The translations under genes and the position numbers were made by a program. A stretch of DNA of 37,042 nucleotides from an uncultured Lachnospiraceae bacterium (lineage in GTDB: Bacteria > Bacillota > Clostridia > Lachnospirales > Lachnospiraceae), in NCBI GenBank assembly GCA_947063675.1, contig CAMSTM010000014.1, positions 1 through 37,042 of the forward strand, written 5' to 3'. The notes beneath the pieces are model-generated. The model had not been told where the DNA came from. It saw nothing but the letters and a program-made list of their open reading frames with translations, and made no database searches. Shown piece by piece: positions 15,001-22,729 of the stretch; positions within the stretch are counted from its first letter, which is position 1, and the number at the start of each line of letters is the position of its first letter.

Positions 15001-16298
15001 CCAACGCCACCACGCTGTACCTTACTTTAAGCGCGGAGAAAGAAAAGGATAATGATACGATTGCCGCTGAAATTATGGAAGAGATGGCGGATATCTGCGA
15101 GAAAAACGAGGCGGAAATCGTGATAGATACCTCATCCATGGATATGAGCGCCATGGGCGGCAGCGGTATTTCCGTGCAGGTGCGGGGACGCGATATCGAC
15201 GTGATGCAGAAAATTGCCGTGGACATTGCGGCTATTGTGGAGAGTGTGGAGGGGACGGAAAACGTTTCCGACGGATTAGAGGAATCTACGGGGGAACTGC
15301 GTGTAATTGTTGACAGGGACAAAGCCATCGAACACGGAATGACTGTCGCAGAGGTATTCCAGCAGCTTTCCGCAAAACTGGCCGAAAGCGCCAGCATCAC
15401 AACGCTGGAAACAGTTGACAACGAGTACAGTGTTTATGTGAAACACGGCTCAGATATTGCGCTTACCAGAAATCTGGTGAGGGATGTGGTGCTTGAGCGG
15501 ACAAAGCAGGACGGAACAAAGGACAAGGTGGCTTTGTCGGAAATTGCGGATTTTGAAAACGCCATTTCACCGGATTCCGTAAACAGAATTGACCAGAACC
15601 GTTATATCCAGGTTTCCGCACAGATTGCAGACGGTTATAATGTGGGGCTTGTGTCGGACGTATTGGAGGAGGAGCTGGACAAGTATGAAATGCCGGGCGG
15701 CTACAGCCTTGTGATGAGCGGTGAAAACGAAATGATTACGGACGCCATGGAGCAGCTTTACCTGATGCTTCTTCTGGCGCTGATATTCATGTACCTGATT
15801 ATGGTGGCGCAGTTCCAGTCACTGTTATCGCCCTTTATCATTATGTTTACCATACCTCTTGCCTTTACCGGAGGTTTCCTTGGTCTTGTAGTGAGCGGAA
15901 GCGAGCTCAGCGTAATCGCGCTTATCGGATTTGTCATGCTTTCCGGTATCATTGTAAATAACGGAATTGTGATGGTGGACTATACGAACCAGTTAAGGGA
16001 CGAGGGAATGGGTAAGAGAGAAGCCCTGATTCATGCCGGAAAAACCAGGCTGCGGCCGGTGCTTATGACGGCCCTCACCACCATTCTTGCACTGTGCACG
16101 ATGGTATTCAGCAACGATATGGGCTCGGAGATGGGCAAACCAATGGCAATCGTTACCATTGGAGGTCTTGTTTACGGAACCCTGCTTACCCTGATAGTGA
16201 TTCCCTGCATCTACGATATTTTTTCAAGGGAAAAAAAGGAAGGCGGCAAAATGGCGGAGGCGTTGCCTGTGGAAAAAGAGGACGGGAGGCAGGCGTAA
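12003..16298 (+). CDS. RND-superfamily efflux permease with large coiled-coil insert
   Basis: This is a 1431-residue proton-driven exporter of the hydrophobe/amphiphile RND class (AcrB/SwrC type). It begins with a membrane helix (about 12-32), then TTDLLPNISLPYAIV and a porter domain. A long extracytoplasmic insert (about 200-572) is packed with glutamate-rich repeats such as ELADARADLEESKQELAD. The first membrane bundle includes GIGMLVDNSIVVIENIYR, where Asp792 is the expected proton-relay acid; the usual second Asp is Asn793. A second bundle contains MLSGIIVNNGIVMVDYTNQL. I chose ATG 12003 (MLSKFSVKKSYTV), where relatives start; ATG 11946 adds 19 residues. No membrane-fusion partner is nearby. 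About 13060-13320 is clearly more AT-rich than its flanks. Confidence 0.9.
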   Translation: MLSKFSVKKSYTVLVAVVLVIVLGVVSFTRMTTDLLPNISLPYAIVMTAYPGASPETVEMVVTKPVEASMATVSNIESISSVSSENYSMVILEFSQSADMNAVSLEMRENLDQIKGYWDDSVSNPIIIKLNPDMLPVMIAAVGGNNMDAASVTKMTEDIIIPELESIDGVASASATGLLEESVNVIIRQDKVDKVNQQVFGSIDEEIDEVLEELDENRQEIYDGQAELADARADLEESKQELADKWQELDDSKKEIEDSRKELEDSKRELADGRAEINENRTKLEEGKNELADRKSATARQLAEAETQIVTAKADLEATKMHITLEIATAKATNEGYNSALSQAENGIAQIDEAIQMVEMAKKVITEIDAIDLTASDDDTKNAIIAILTQANIPVDGIDNLDVLKTMLAGYKDTLKNKIAGIDIDELEAKKAEFEPTIQTLKSSIEANNMMIAQMEGQLPPIEENLVQLNNALQEVYQGNLIAAIEFANAQSTISLGEFQLNSAEAQLEAGESQLEAGEEQLDAAVEQIEAGEKQLREGEDQIISGEEQLNDTAEQLADALEQILEGEEEVEENRLDAYDKANMHSILTVETVEALLTAQNFSMPAGYVTENGISYLIRVGDKPESIEELKKMPLMNLEMDGVDIITLGDVADVFMTDNSGDIYANVNGAPGIMVTLQKQTGYSTGDVSDKILDKFDTLMEENEDLMLITLMDQGIYIDLVMDSILNNILFGAVLAIFILIVFLKDLRPTAVIACSIPISLVTAIVCMYFSGVTLNVISLSGLALGIGMLVDNSIVVIENIYRLRKEGYSAKDAAIEGAGEVAGAIMASTLTTVCVFLPIVFTEGITRQLFVDMGLTIAYSLLASLVIALTVVPAMASKVLIKTKENADGKFFTGLIGIYEKLLNLSLKGKPVVLILVVVFLAASAAASYAKGTAFMPDMDSTQFNMSITLPDDTPLSKTAEVTDEVVERLLAREEIQDVGAMASTSSMSMLTGSGNAATNATTLYLTLSAEKEKDNDTIAAEIMEEMADICEKNEAEIVIDTSSMDMSAMGGSGISVQVRGRDIDVMQKIAVDIAAIVESVEGTENVSDGLEESTGELRVIVDRDKAIEHGMTVAEVFQQLSAKLAESASITTLETVDNEYSVYVKHGSDIALTRNLVRDVVLERTKQDGTKDKVALSEIADFENAISPDSVNRIDQNRYIQVSAQIADGYNVGLVSDVLEEELDKYEMPGGYSLVMSGENEMITDAMEQLYLMLLLALIFMYLIMVAQFQSLLSPFIIMFTIPLAFTGGFLGLVVSGSELSVIALIGFVMLSGIIVNNGIVMVDYTNQLRDEGMGKREALIHAGKTRLRPVLMTALTTILALCTMVFSNDMGSEMGKPMAIVTIGGLVYGTLLTLIVIPCIYDIFSREKKEGGKMAEALPVEKEDGRQA

Positions 16299-16327
16299 AG
16301 CCCCTGCCTAAAAGGGAGGATTAGGTG

Positions 16328-16963
16328 ATGGAAAAAAATCTGGCGCCAAAGGCAGAAGCCCTATATCAGGCAATTATGGCATTATTTGCGGAAGGAGCGG
16401 ATTTAAATACGCTGACGGTTGCGGAAATTGCCAGAAAGGCCGGAATCGGAAAGGGCACGGTTTACGAGTATTTTGACAATAAAGAAGAGATGATTGCCGG
16501 GGCAATTTATTACTTTGCGACAAGCTCCTGCCAGAGAATGTATGAGAAGCTTGAGGAAAAAGAAAGCCTGCATGAAAGAATGCACCTGTTTTTTGTGAGC
16601 ATGGACCAGGAGGCCAACGATATTATGTGCTTTATCCGGGTGCTCCATATGATGCTTGACAACACTGCCGTCAGCAGCAGACTGCAGGAAATGGTGAAAA
16701 ACAAAGAAGCGGGAGAAGTACTGATAACGGATTTGGTGCGGAAAATCATAGCCGCGGAAGTAGACGTTGACGGGGAAAAAGAAAATGACGCCGCCTATCT
16801 GGAAATGATGGCTTTGTCCAGAATAATATGTTATGCTTTATACCAGTTTAAGGCGAAAGAGAGAATAAAAGTAGACGCCGGTTTTATGCGGGAAATGCTT
16901 TGCAGGGATTTTGGCCGGGATGTGGAGAATTTCAAGGCACAGAGGGACGGAAAAACAAAATGA
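16328..16963 (+). CDS. TetR/AcrR family transcriptional regulator
   Basis: This 211-residue protein has the TetR DNA-binding domain at its N-terminus (about residues 8-55: helix ALYQAIMALFAEGADLN, then LTVAEIARKAGIGKGTVYEY and FDNKEEMI). The ligand-binding C-terminal domain is divergent, as is usual. GTG 16325 and ATG 16328 are adjacent; ATG is favoured because GGGAGG then sits eight bases upstream. It follows the RND gene by about 26 bases and is likely cotranscribed. It probably represses the unit through the palindrome at 11910-11929. The inducer is unknown. Confidence 0.88.
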   Translation: MEKNLAPKAEALYQAIMALFAEGADLNTLTVAEIARKAGIGKGTVYEYFDNKEEMIAGAIYYFATSSCQRMYEKLEEKESLHERMHLFFVSMDQEANDIMCFIRVLHMMLDNTAVSSRLQEMVKNKEAGEVLITDLVRKIIAAEVDVDGEKENDAAYLEMMALSRIICYALYQFKAKERIKVDAGFMREMLCRDFGRDVENFKAQRDGKTK

Positions 16964-17060
16964 TGTGAAATTCAGTAAAATAAAAATCAATATTTGGATT
17001 TTAAATGGGTGGTAAACGTATAAACTAAAACGCCCGGAAGCGGAAGAAAGGAAACTGGCA

Positions 17061-17687
17061 ATGGGAATTTGCTACATTGTGGGAGCGGGGGAGTTTGGAG
17101 ACGGACTCCCCTGTCTTTTAACAGAGGATATATTGATTGCCTGCGACGGCGGCTATGCTTACTGCAGGGAAAAGAAACTACCGGTTACTTTGGTGGTGGG
17201 GGACTTCGATTCCCTGAAATATCTGCCGGAACATCCTGATGTGGTGGAACTGAAGCCGGAAAAGGATGATACCGACACGGGCTGGGCGGTGAAAGAGGGC
17301 TGGCGGCGCGGCTACCGGGATTTTGTCATTTACGGAGGCAGCGGCGGGCGTATTTCCCATACCATTGCCAATATCCAGCTCCTTTCCTGGCTGGCTGCAG
17401 AGGGCGGAAGGGGCGTTCTGATAGGGAGAGGCTCCTGGTACTGCGTGATAAAAGACAGCGAAATATGCTTTGGAGAGGAAGAAGAAGGATATCTTTCCGT
17501 ATTCTGCCTTAGCGACAGGGCGGAGGGCGTTTGCGAAACAGGGCTGAAATACGGACTGGATAATGCCGTGCTGACAAAAGAATATCCGGTGGGAGTCAGC
17601 AATGAATTTACCGGTGAAAAAAGCAGGGTGTCTGTCAGAAAGGGTACGCTGCTTTTAATCAAAGAGCAGTTTGATGCCGTAAGGTAA
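17061..17687 (+). CDS. thiN: Thiamine pyrophosphokinase
   Basis: ThiN transfers pyrophosphate from ATP to thiamine to make the cofactor TPP. The 208-residue product has the catalytic-domain motifs IACDGGYAYC, LVVGDFDSL, and a KDDTDTGWAV acidic cluster followed by YGGSGGRISHTIANIQLL. The C-terminal B1-binding domain ends with LKYGLDNAVL and GVSNEFTGEKSRVSVRKGTLLLI. The ATG has AAAGGAAA upstream. In many Firmicutes thiN is near rsgA and rpe; here it stands alone behind the tetR gene. I see no TPP riboswitch. Confidence 0.92.
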   Translation: MGICYIVGAGEFGDGLPCLLTEDILIACDGGYAYCREKKLPVTLVVGDFDSLKYLPEHPDVVELKPEKDDTDTGWAVKEGWRRGYRDFVIYGGSGGRISHTIANIQLLSWLAAEGGRGVLIGRGSWYCVIKDSEICFGEEEEGYLSVFCLSDRAEGVCETGLKYGLDNAVLTKEYPVGVSNEFTGEKSRVSVRKGTLLLIKEQFDAVR

Positions 17688-17727
17688 CGTATGTTGTCTG
17701 TTATTGTAACAAACTAAATTTGCATTG

Positions 17728-17751
17728 CAGGCAGTCGCCTGGCTCGCTGCC
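17728..17751 (+). other. Alternative hairpins in the thiN-dehydrogenase gap
   Basis: CAGGC-AGTC-GCCTG (17728-17741) and GGCAG...CTGCC (17730-17751) are mutually exclusive stems. No T-run follows. Nothing else in the 176-base gap is convincing except a possible promoter near 17795-17820. Confidence 0.35.
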
Positions 17752-17863
17752 AGCGGGAGTAAAAATTTCCTTTAACCAGAAAATCCATATTGAATTTGAG
17801 CAGGGATTGTTATAAGGTTATGAACCATAAACACAAATTCAGACAACCTATGGAGGAAAAGGT

Positions 17864-18928
17864 ATGCAGGAGATGATGAAAGCAGTAGTGTCATACGCAC
17901 CGTATGACAACAGGTACGAAGAAGTCGCAGTCCCGGAAATCGGTGAAGAGGAGATTTTAATCCGTGTGGAGGGATGCGGAATCTGCGCCGGCGACGTAAA
18001 GGCTTATCACGGGGGAATCCGAATCTGGGGGACCTCGGAAAAGGACCGTTACATTGAGGCGCCTGTGATTGGGGGCCACGAATTTACGGGAAGAATCGTA
18101 AAGACGGGCGAGAAGGTAACCGGATTTACAGAAGGCGAGCGCATCGTCGCAGAACAGATTGTTCCCTGTAATGAATGCGATTTCTGCCGCAGGGGCATCT
18201 ACTGGATGTGTACGGGTTCGGCAGTATACGGATTTAAGCAGCATGCCCAGGGCGGTTTTGCAGAGTATGTGAAGATACACAAAAACAGTCTGGTGCATAA
18301 AATCCCCGATTCCTTTACCCTGGAGGAGGCTGTTCTGGTAGAGCCCCTTGCCTGCGGTATGCATGCGGTGGAGCTGGCCGGGATAAAACATGACGACGTG
18401 GTGGTGATTGCCGGACTTGGCGCAATCGGGGCGGCTATGGTCCGGATGGCGCAGTTGATGCTGCCCAGGCTGATTATCGGAATTGATTTGCGGGAGCACC
18501 GTCTTACAATGGGCGAATCCTATGGTGCTGACGTGGTACTAAACCCCGCGAAGCAGGATGTGATGCAGGAAATTATGAGACTGACAGATGGAAAAGGATG
18601 CGATGTGTATATCGAGGCTTCGGGCAGCCCCCAGAGCGTGAAGCAGGGGCTTGGCGTTTTGAAAAATCACGGAAGATATGTGCAGATGGGTGTATTTGCC
18701 GAGGAAGTAAAGGCTGACTGGAATGTAATCGGGGACGGAAAGGAGCTGACGATTATCGGTTCTCATCTCTCTGCGAAGACTTATCCGGCGGTTATCAGCG
18801 GGATTGAGACAGGCCTGATTAAAACAGAGGGGCTGATTTCCCATATATACCCTTTGGCGGACTGGAAAGAGGCGTTTGAAGCGGCGGAAAAGGAGCCTTC
18901 GGCTATGAAGGTTATGCTGGTGCCGTAG
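17864..18928 (+). CDS. Zinc-dependent medium-chain dehydrogenase (polyol type)
   Basis: This 354-residue NAD(P)-dependent alcohol dehydrogenase has the normal family length. The catalytic zinc ligands appear in CGICAGD and GGHEFTG. Structural zinc cysteines are in CNECDFCRRGIYWMC. The Rossmann glycine motif is VIAGLGAIGAAMVRMAQ. Substrate is unknown. The overall pattern (LVEPLACGMHAVE, IGIDLREHRL) resembles sugar-alcohol dehydrogenases such as erythritol/L-threitol dehydrogenase, a modest inference. A GGAGG ribosome site sits seven bases before ATG. It is isolated from the sugar island by about 500 bases and appears monocistronic. Confidence 0.85.
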   Translation: MQEMMKAVVSYAPYDNRYEEVAVPEIGEEEILIRVEGCGICAGDVKAYHGGIRIWGTSEKDRYIEAPVIGGHEFTGRIVKTGEKVTGFTEGERIVAEQIVPCNECDFCRRGIYWMCTGSAVYGFKQHAQGGFAEYVKIHKNSLVHKIPDSFTLEEAVLVEPLACGMHAVELAGIKHDDVVVIAGLGAIGAAMVRMAQLMLPRLIIGIDLREHRLTMGESYGADVVLNPAKQDVMQEIMRLTDGKGCDVYIEASGSPQSVKQGLGVLKNHGRYVQMGVFAEEVKADWNVIGDGKELTIIGSHLSAKTYPAVISGIETGLIKTEGLISHIYPLADWKEAFEAAEKEPSAMKVMLVP

Positions 18929-19044
18929 GAGGCAGAGAAACAGTGCGCCGGGGTGCAGGCAGGGAGCATTGGCTGTAAGAAAGGTAAAAGTGAAGGGCGT
19001 TGCGGTTTAAAAGGGCTGCAATGAAAACAGAATGATTGAAAAAT

Positions 19045-19088
19045 AGTGGCGTGTTTCCTTCAAATGAAAGAGAAGGGGATGCGCTACT
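19045..19088 (+). terminator. Long hairpin downstream of the dehydrogenase gene
   Basis: Two 17-base arms (19045-19061 and 19072-19088) pair at every position, with five G-U pairs, around a ten-base loop. The following T-run is short (CTTTATT), so it is a weak terminator or a processing site. The remaining 18929-19443 DNA is very AT-rich and non-coding. Confidence 0.5.
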
Positions 19089-19196
19089 TTATTGCATAAA
19101 AAATAGAGATTATATCATTTTATGAGGAGATATAATGTATAAAATAATATTATTATAAATACTTGACAATCAAATATTGTTGTCTTTTTTTATTTT

Positions 19197-19226
19197 TTGT
19201 CAAAATGTATTGCTTTTTTCTATAAT
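19197..19226 (+). promoter_or_regulatory. Probable sigma-A promoter for the ABC-importer operon
   Basis: TTGTCA (19197-19202), an 18-base spacer and TATAAT (19221-19226). This would leave a leader of about 210 bases before the binding-protein gene. A second inverted repeat, GAATAT (19370-19375) with ATATTC (19387-19392), lies in that leader and could be an operator. Confidence 0.6.
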
Positions 19227-19443
19227 GTCTGATATATTATAAACACTACATTAATATGTAAATATATTATAATGTTACAACATAGTGATAAAGAAAGGAG
19301 GCATTGAATTTAGTATAATATATGGCATATTAATCAGTACTATTAAAAGGTATATTCGGTAACAATATAGAATATTTTAATATTTTATATTCATTCAGGG
19401 TAGGACTTATTACGAAAAAAGACAAAGCTAGGAGGTTTCAGGT

Positions 19444-20901
19444 ATGAGAAGTAAATGGGTCAACAGGTTAATAGCGTTATCTATGACAGTGGTAATGGCT
19501 GAAAGTATGATTGGCTGTGGTGCCAGGAACGATACTTCATCGGCAACGAATGAGGCAGCGGGTAGTGAAGCCGGAGGAACAGTTGATGATGTAGCCGATA
19601 CATCCGATACAGGAACTGGAGAAACAGAAAATTCCTCAGCTGGTAAGGATGCAGTTACTGTGGTATATAACACAAATAATGGCGATATGGCAAAATGGGA
19701 TTTGGAGGGTTTGTACGATGGGGAAATTAACTGGGTAGGATACTCAGAAAATGAGTTGGATAATAAAATTCTGCTGGAAATGACTACCGGCGCAAAAACT
19801 TTTGATATTGCCATTACACAGGCGGCAGGTGCAAAGCAGTTTGGTTCCCTGGGACTTTTGGAACCGCTTGAACCGTTGGAGGATATGGATGATATTTTCA
19901 AAGGAAATGTGGAACAGCACAGCCTTGGAGATGACCTTTATGGATATCCGCTTACAGGTGACGCGATGATTATGTATGTGAATACAAAAATGTGGGAAGA
20001 GGCTGGATATACAGAAGATGATATTCCCAAAACACTGGAAGAGTATGGGGAGAAAGCAATTCATCTGACAATGGATTCGGCAGGAAAACGTGGGGATGAA
20101 GAAGGGTTTAACAAGAATGACGTAGTACAGTGGGGTACAATGTACATGGGCGGCTCTGTTGTGGGAAATCCCTGGGAACTGGCAACTCTCTCCTATGGCA
20201 ACGGCGCAAAATATATTAAGAAGGATTATAGTAATAATACCTGTGAAGTAGTTTGCAATTCACCGGAAATGGTTGGAACACTTCAGTTTATCAAAGATTT
20301 GGCTGATGCGGGCGCTATGCCGGAAGGATATGTAGGATACGATTATAACGAGGTTGACGCTCAATGGATTAGCGGAAAAATTGGTTTATTTATTAACTGG
20401 CCATATCTTCTGGACCGTTGTTCAGGAACAGAAATGGAAGGAAATGTAAAGGTTTACGGACTGCCTGCAGGTTCAACCGGTAAGAGTGAGTCCTGCCTGG
20501 GCGGATGGTCTGTAAATGTGTTTAAGGATGCCCCTCACAAGGAAGATGCTCTTAAGCTGGCAAAAGCTCTGGCATCTGCTGAGGCTGACTATAACTATTG
20601 CAAACTGCAGGGGTCTTCTACAGCAAGAACGTCAGTTTTGGAAAGACAGAATGAAGAATATAAGGCAGCAGGGGAAGATATTCTTATTGAGGTAAACGAG
20701 GCATATCTTGCGTCTGCATCCGCCGGTGCGGAAATGGATTTGGCACAGACAAATGCTGCCGCAACCGATTGCCAGCAGACAGCGGCTCAGTATATTAATA
20801 TGGCATTAACCGGACAACTATCCTGCCAGGAAGCAATGGACCAGCTTAAAGTCGAACTGGAAGATATTCTGGCAGCAAATGATTATATGCAGGGTAATTG
20901 A
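19444..20901 (+). CDS. ABC sugar transporter substrate-binding lipoprotein
   Basis: This 485-residue extracellular binding protein belongs to the family 1 (MalE-like) carbohydrate class. The signal peptide ends in a lipobox-like SMIGC, so Cys25 would be lipidated. A low-complexity Ser/Thr/Asp/Glu linker (about 26-70) tethers the domain. Typical segments are YGYPLTGDAMIMYVNTKMWEEAGY and LGGWSVNVFKDAPHKEDALKLAKAL. AGGAGG lies eight bases before the ATG. Two permease genes follow. With GH105 and GH4 enzymes in the cluster, the ligand is probably an oligosaccharide or uronic-acid glycoside; this is inference. Confidence 0.9.
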   Translation: MRSKWVNRLIALSMTVVMAESMIGCGARNDTSSATNEAAGSEAGGTVDDVADTSDTGTGETENSSAGKDAVTVVYNTNNGDMAKWDLEGLYDGEINWVGYSENELDNKILLEMTTGAKTFDIAITQAAGAKQFGSLGLLEPLEPLEDMDDIFKGNVEQHSLGDDLYGYPLTGDAMIMYVNTKMWEEAGYTEDDIPKTLEEYGEKAIHLTMDSAGKRGDEEGFNKNDVVQWGTMYMGGSVVGNPWELATLSYGNGAKYIKKDYSNNTCEVVCNSPEMVGTLQFIKDLADAGAMPEGYVGYDYNEVDAQWISGKIGLFINWPYLLDRCSGTEMEGNVKVYGLPAGSTGKSESCLGGWSVNVFKDAPHKEDALKLAKALASAEADYNYCKLQGSSTARTSVLERQNEEYKAAGEDILIEVNEAYLASASAGAEMDLAQTNAAATDCQQTAAQYINMALTGQLSCQEAMDQLKVELEDILAANDYMQGN

Positions 20902-20911
20902 CATAGTAAAC

Positions 20912-20935
20912 GGGGCAGAACTTCGCTTCTGCCCC
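20912..20935 (+). other. Intercistronic hairpin after the binding-protein gene
   Basis: GGGGCAGAA (20912-20920) pairs perfectly with TTCTGCCCC (20927-20935) around a six-base loop. No T-run follows. Such stems after binding-protein genes commonly stabilise the upstream mRNA so that the binding protein outnumbers the permeases. Confidence 0.7.
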
Positions 20936-20963
20936 TTGCTGATAAAACAGGAAATGGTGAGGA

Positions 20964-21884
20964 ATGTTGAATAAAAAATATAAAAAAAGTACTAGACAGA
21001 TAAAAGATGAGAGATTTGGATTTTTCATGTCTCTCCCTTCAATGATATTGCTGGGACTCTTGTTTATATTTCCCATTATATATTCATTTGGCGCCAGTTT
21101 CACTAATTACAGACTGGTGCAGGGAGACCTGAAATTTATTGGATTTGAAAATTATATAAAGGCGTTTACTGATGCAACTTTCTGGAGTTCTGTAAAAATT
21201 ACTTTATTGATTACAGTAGGTGCGTTATTGGTAGAATTCTTTTTTGCGATGCTTCTGTCTGGACTTATTACAAATATCAGAAGGGGACAGGGTGTATTAA
21301 AGACCATCTATTTAATTCCGATGATGGTAGCTCCCACGGTTGCAGGGCTTTTATTCCGTTTTATGCTAAATGATGATTTTGGACTGTTAAATGTAATTTT
21401 AAAGTCTCTTGGGGTCATATCTTCAAACATTCACTGGTTGACAGACAGTAAGATTGCAATTATCAGTATTATTTACGTAGACTCGTGGGCGACGATTCCT
21501 TTTGTTTTTCTTTTACTTTATACAGGGCTTTCTTCCGTGTCGGAGGATGTTGTTGAATCGGGGAAAATTGACGGAGCTAACAGGTTGCAGATTTTCTTCA
21601 GGATACAGATGCCTATTATTAAGCCTACTGTTATTATTGCCCTTGTAATCAGGTTTATGGATGTATTCAGAATTTTCGATTCTATCTATGTACTGACAAA
21701 GGGAGGACCCGGCAAGGCGACCGAATCATTATCTCTTTTGATTTACAGAACAAACTGGAATAAATACAACGTAGGATATGCCTCGGCAATGTCTTACATT
21801 ATGTTGATATTTATGATTATAGTAGCATTATTTATCCAGTATATGGGAAGAGATAAAGACAACTACAGGCGGCGGAAGGGGTAG
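20964..21884 (+). CDS. ABC sugar transporter permease, MalF/UgpA type
   Basis: This inner-membrane permease of 306 residues has six predicted helices, the first around PSMILLGLLFIFPIIYSFG. The cytoplasmic EAA loop that docks the ATPase is present as SGKIDGANRLQIFFRIQMP. It pairs with the next gene to form the channel. It starts 62 bases after the binding-protein gene, across the hairpin, and leaves only four bases before the second permease. No cognate ATP-binding protein gene follows. Confidence 0.92.
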   Translation: MLNKKYKKSTRQIKDERFGFFMSLPSMILLGLLFIFPIIYSFGASFTNYRLVQGDLKFIGFENYIKAFTDATFWSSVKITLLITVGALLVEFFFAMLLSGLITNIRRGQGVLKTIYLIPMMVAPTVAGLLFRFMLNDDFGLLNVILKSLGVISSNIHWLTDSKIAIISIIYVDSWATIPFVFLLLYTGLSSVSEDVVESGKIDGANRLQIFFRIQMPIIKPTVIIALVIRFMDVFRIFDSIYVLTKGGPGKATESLSLLIYRTNWNKYNVGYASAMSYIMLIFMIIVALFIQYMGRDKDNYRRRKG

Positions 21885-21888
21885 AACT

Positions 21889-22710
21889 ATGAGTATACGA
21901 AAATTACGTACTTTTATCATATATTTCATTTTATGTGTGGCTGTTATATTTGTTTTGCTTCCTATTGTATGGCTGGTAATCACGTCATTTAAGCCAAGAG
22001 GGGAAATTTATATGGCTTCCCTTCCCAGCAAGTGGGTGCTAAACTCTTATGTAGAGCTGCTGGAAAATTTTTCTTTTGATTTATATTTTGGAAATTCCCT
22101 GATTGTAGCAGGAGTTACAACAATTTTGGTATGTCTGATTAGTATACCGGCGGCATACGGATTTACCATGTATGGTTTTCCGGGAAGCCGTAATATTTTC
22201 CGGGGCTGCGTATTTTTGAGAATGTTCCCTTTTATCACATTGCTGATTCCGCTGTATATCTACATTTCGAAGTTGGGAATTATGAATACAAAGCTGGCGC
22301 TTATCATAGCGGATACAACCTTCAACCTTCCTATGAGCCTTTGGATTATGGAAGCCTGTTTTGAAGGAATGCCAAGGGAGCTGGTAGACGCGGCGGAGAT
22401 TGATGGAGCTTCCAGGATGAAAACCTTTTTGCAGGTGATTATTCCTGTAGCAAAGCCCTCCATTGCGACAGTGGTAATTTTAACATTTCTGAATGCATGG
22501 AATGAATTTATGTTTGCATTTATCAGTACTTCCAGTGAAAAGGCAAAGACGATTACGGTAGGTATGACTATGCTTACACAGGAAAAGGGAATCCGATGGG
22601 ATTTGATGGCGGCGGCGGGTTCGCTGTATATTATACCTATGTTGATTATTGTAGTGATTTTTCAGAAATCTATTGTGCGCGGTATGACGCTGGGGTCGGT
22701 AAAAGGTTGA
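21889..22710 (+). CDS. ABC sugar transporter permease, MalG/UgpE type
   Basis: This second permease half has 273 residues and six predicted helices. The EAA loop reads DAAEIDGASRMKTFLQVIIP. The C-terminal ending IVRGMTLGSVKG is typical of MalG-type proteins, as is the NAWNEFMFAF segment. It is cotranscribed with the preceding permease and with the oxidoreductase that starts 20 bases later. The ATPase is presumably a shared MsmK/MsmX-like subunit encoded elsewhere. Confidence 0.92.
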   Translation: MSIRKLRTFIIYFILCVAVIFVLLPIVWLVITSFKPRGEIYMASLPSKWVLNSYVELLENFSFDLYFGNSLIVAGVTTILVCLISIPAAYGFTMYGFPGSRNIFRGCVFLRMFPFITLLIPLYIYISKLGIMNTKLALIIADTTFNLPMSLWIMEACFEGMPRELVDAAEIDGASRMKTFLQVIIPVAKPSIATVVILTFLNAWNEFMFAFISTSSEKAKTITVGMTMLTQEKGIRWDLMAAAGSLYIIPMLIIVVIFQKSIVRGMTLGSVKG

Positions 22711-22729
22711 TTAAAAGAGGAGAATGTAA

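Noticed and set aside
17688-17863. Possible riboswitch next to thiN or before the dehydrogenase
   Set aside because: The TPP riboswitch core elements are absent and the gap lies downstream of thiN. Only short alternative stems are visible.
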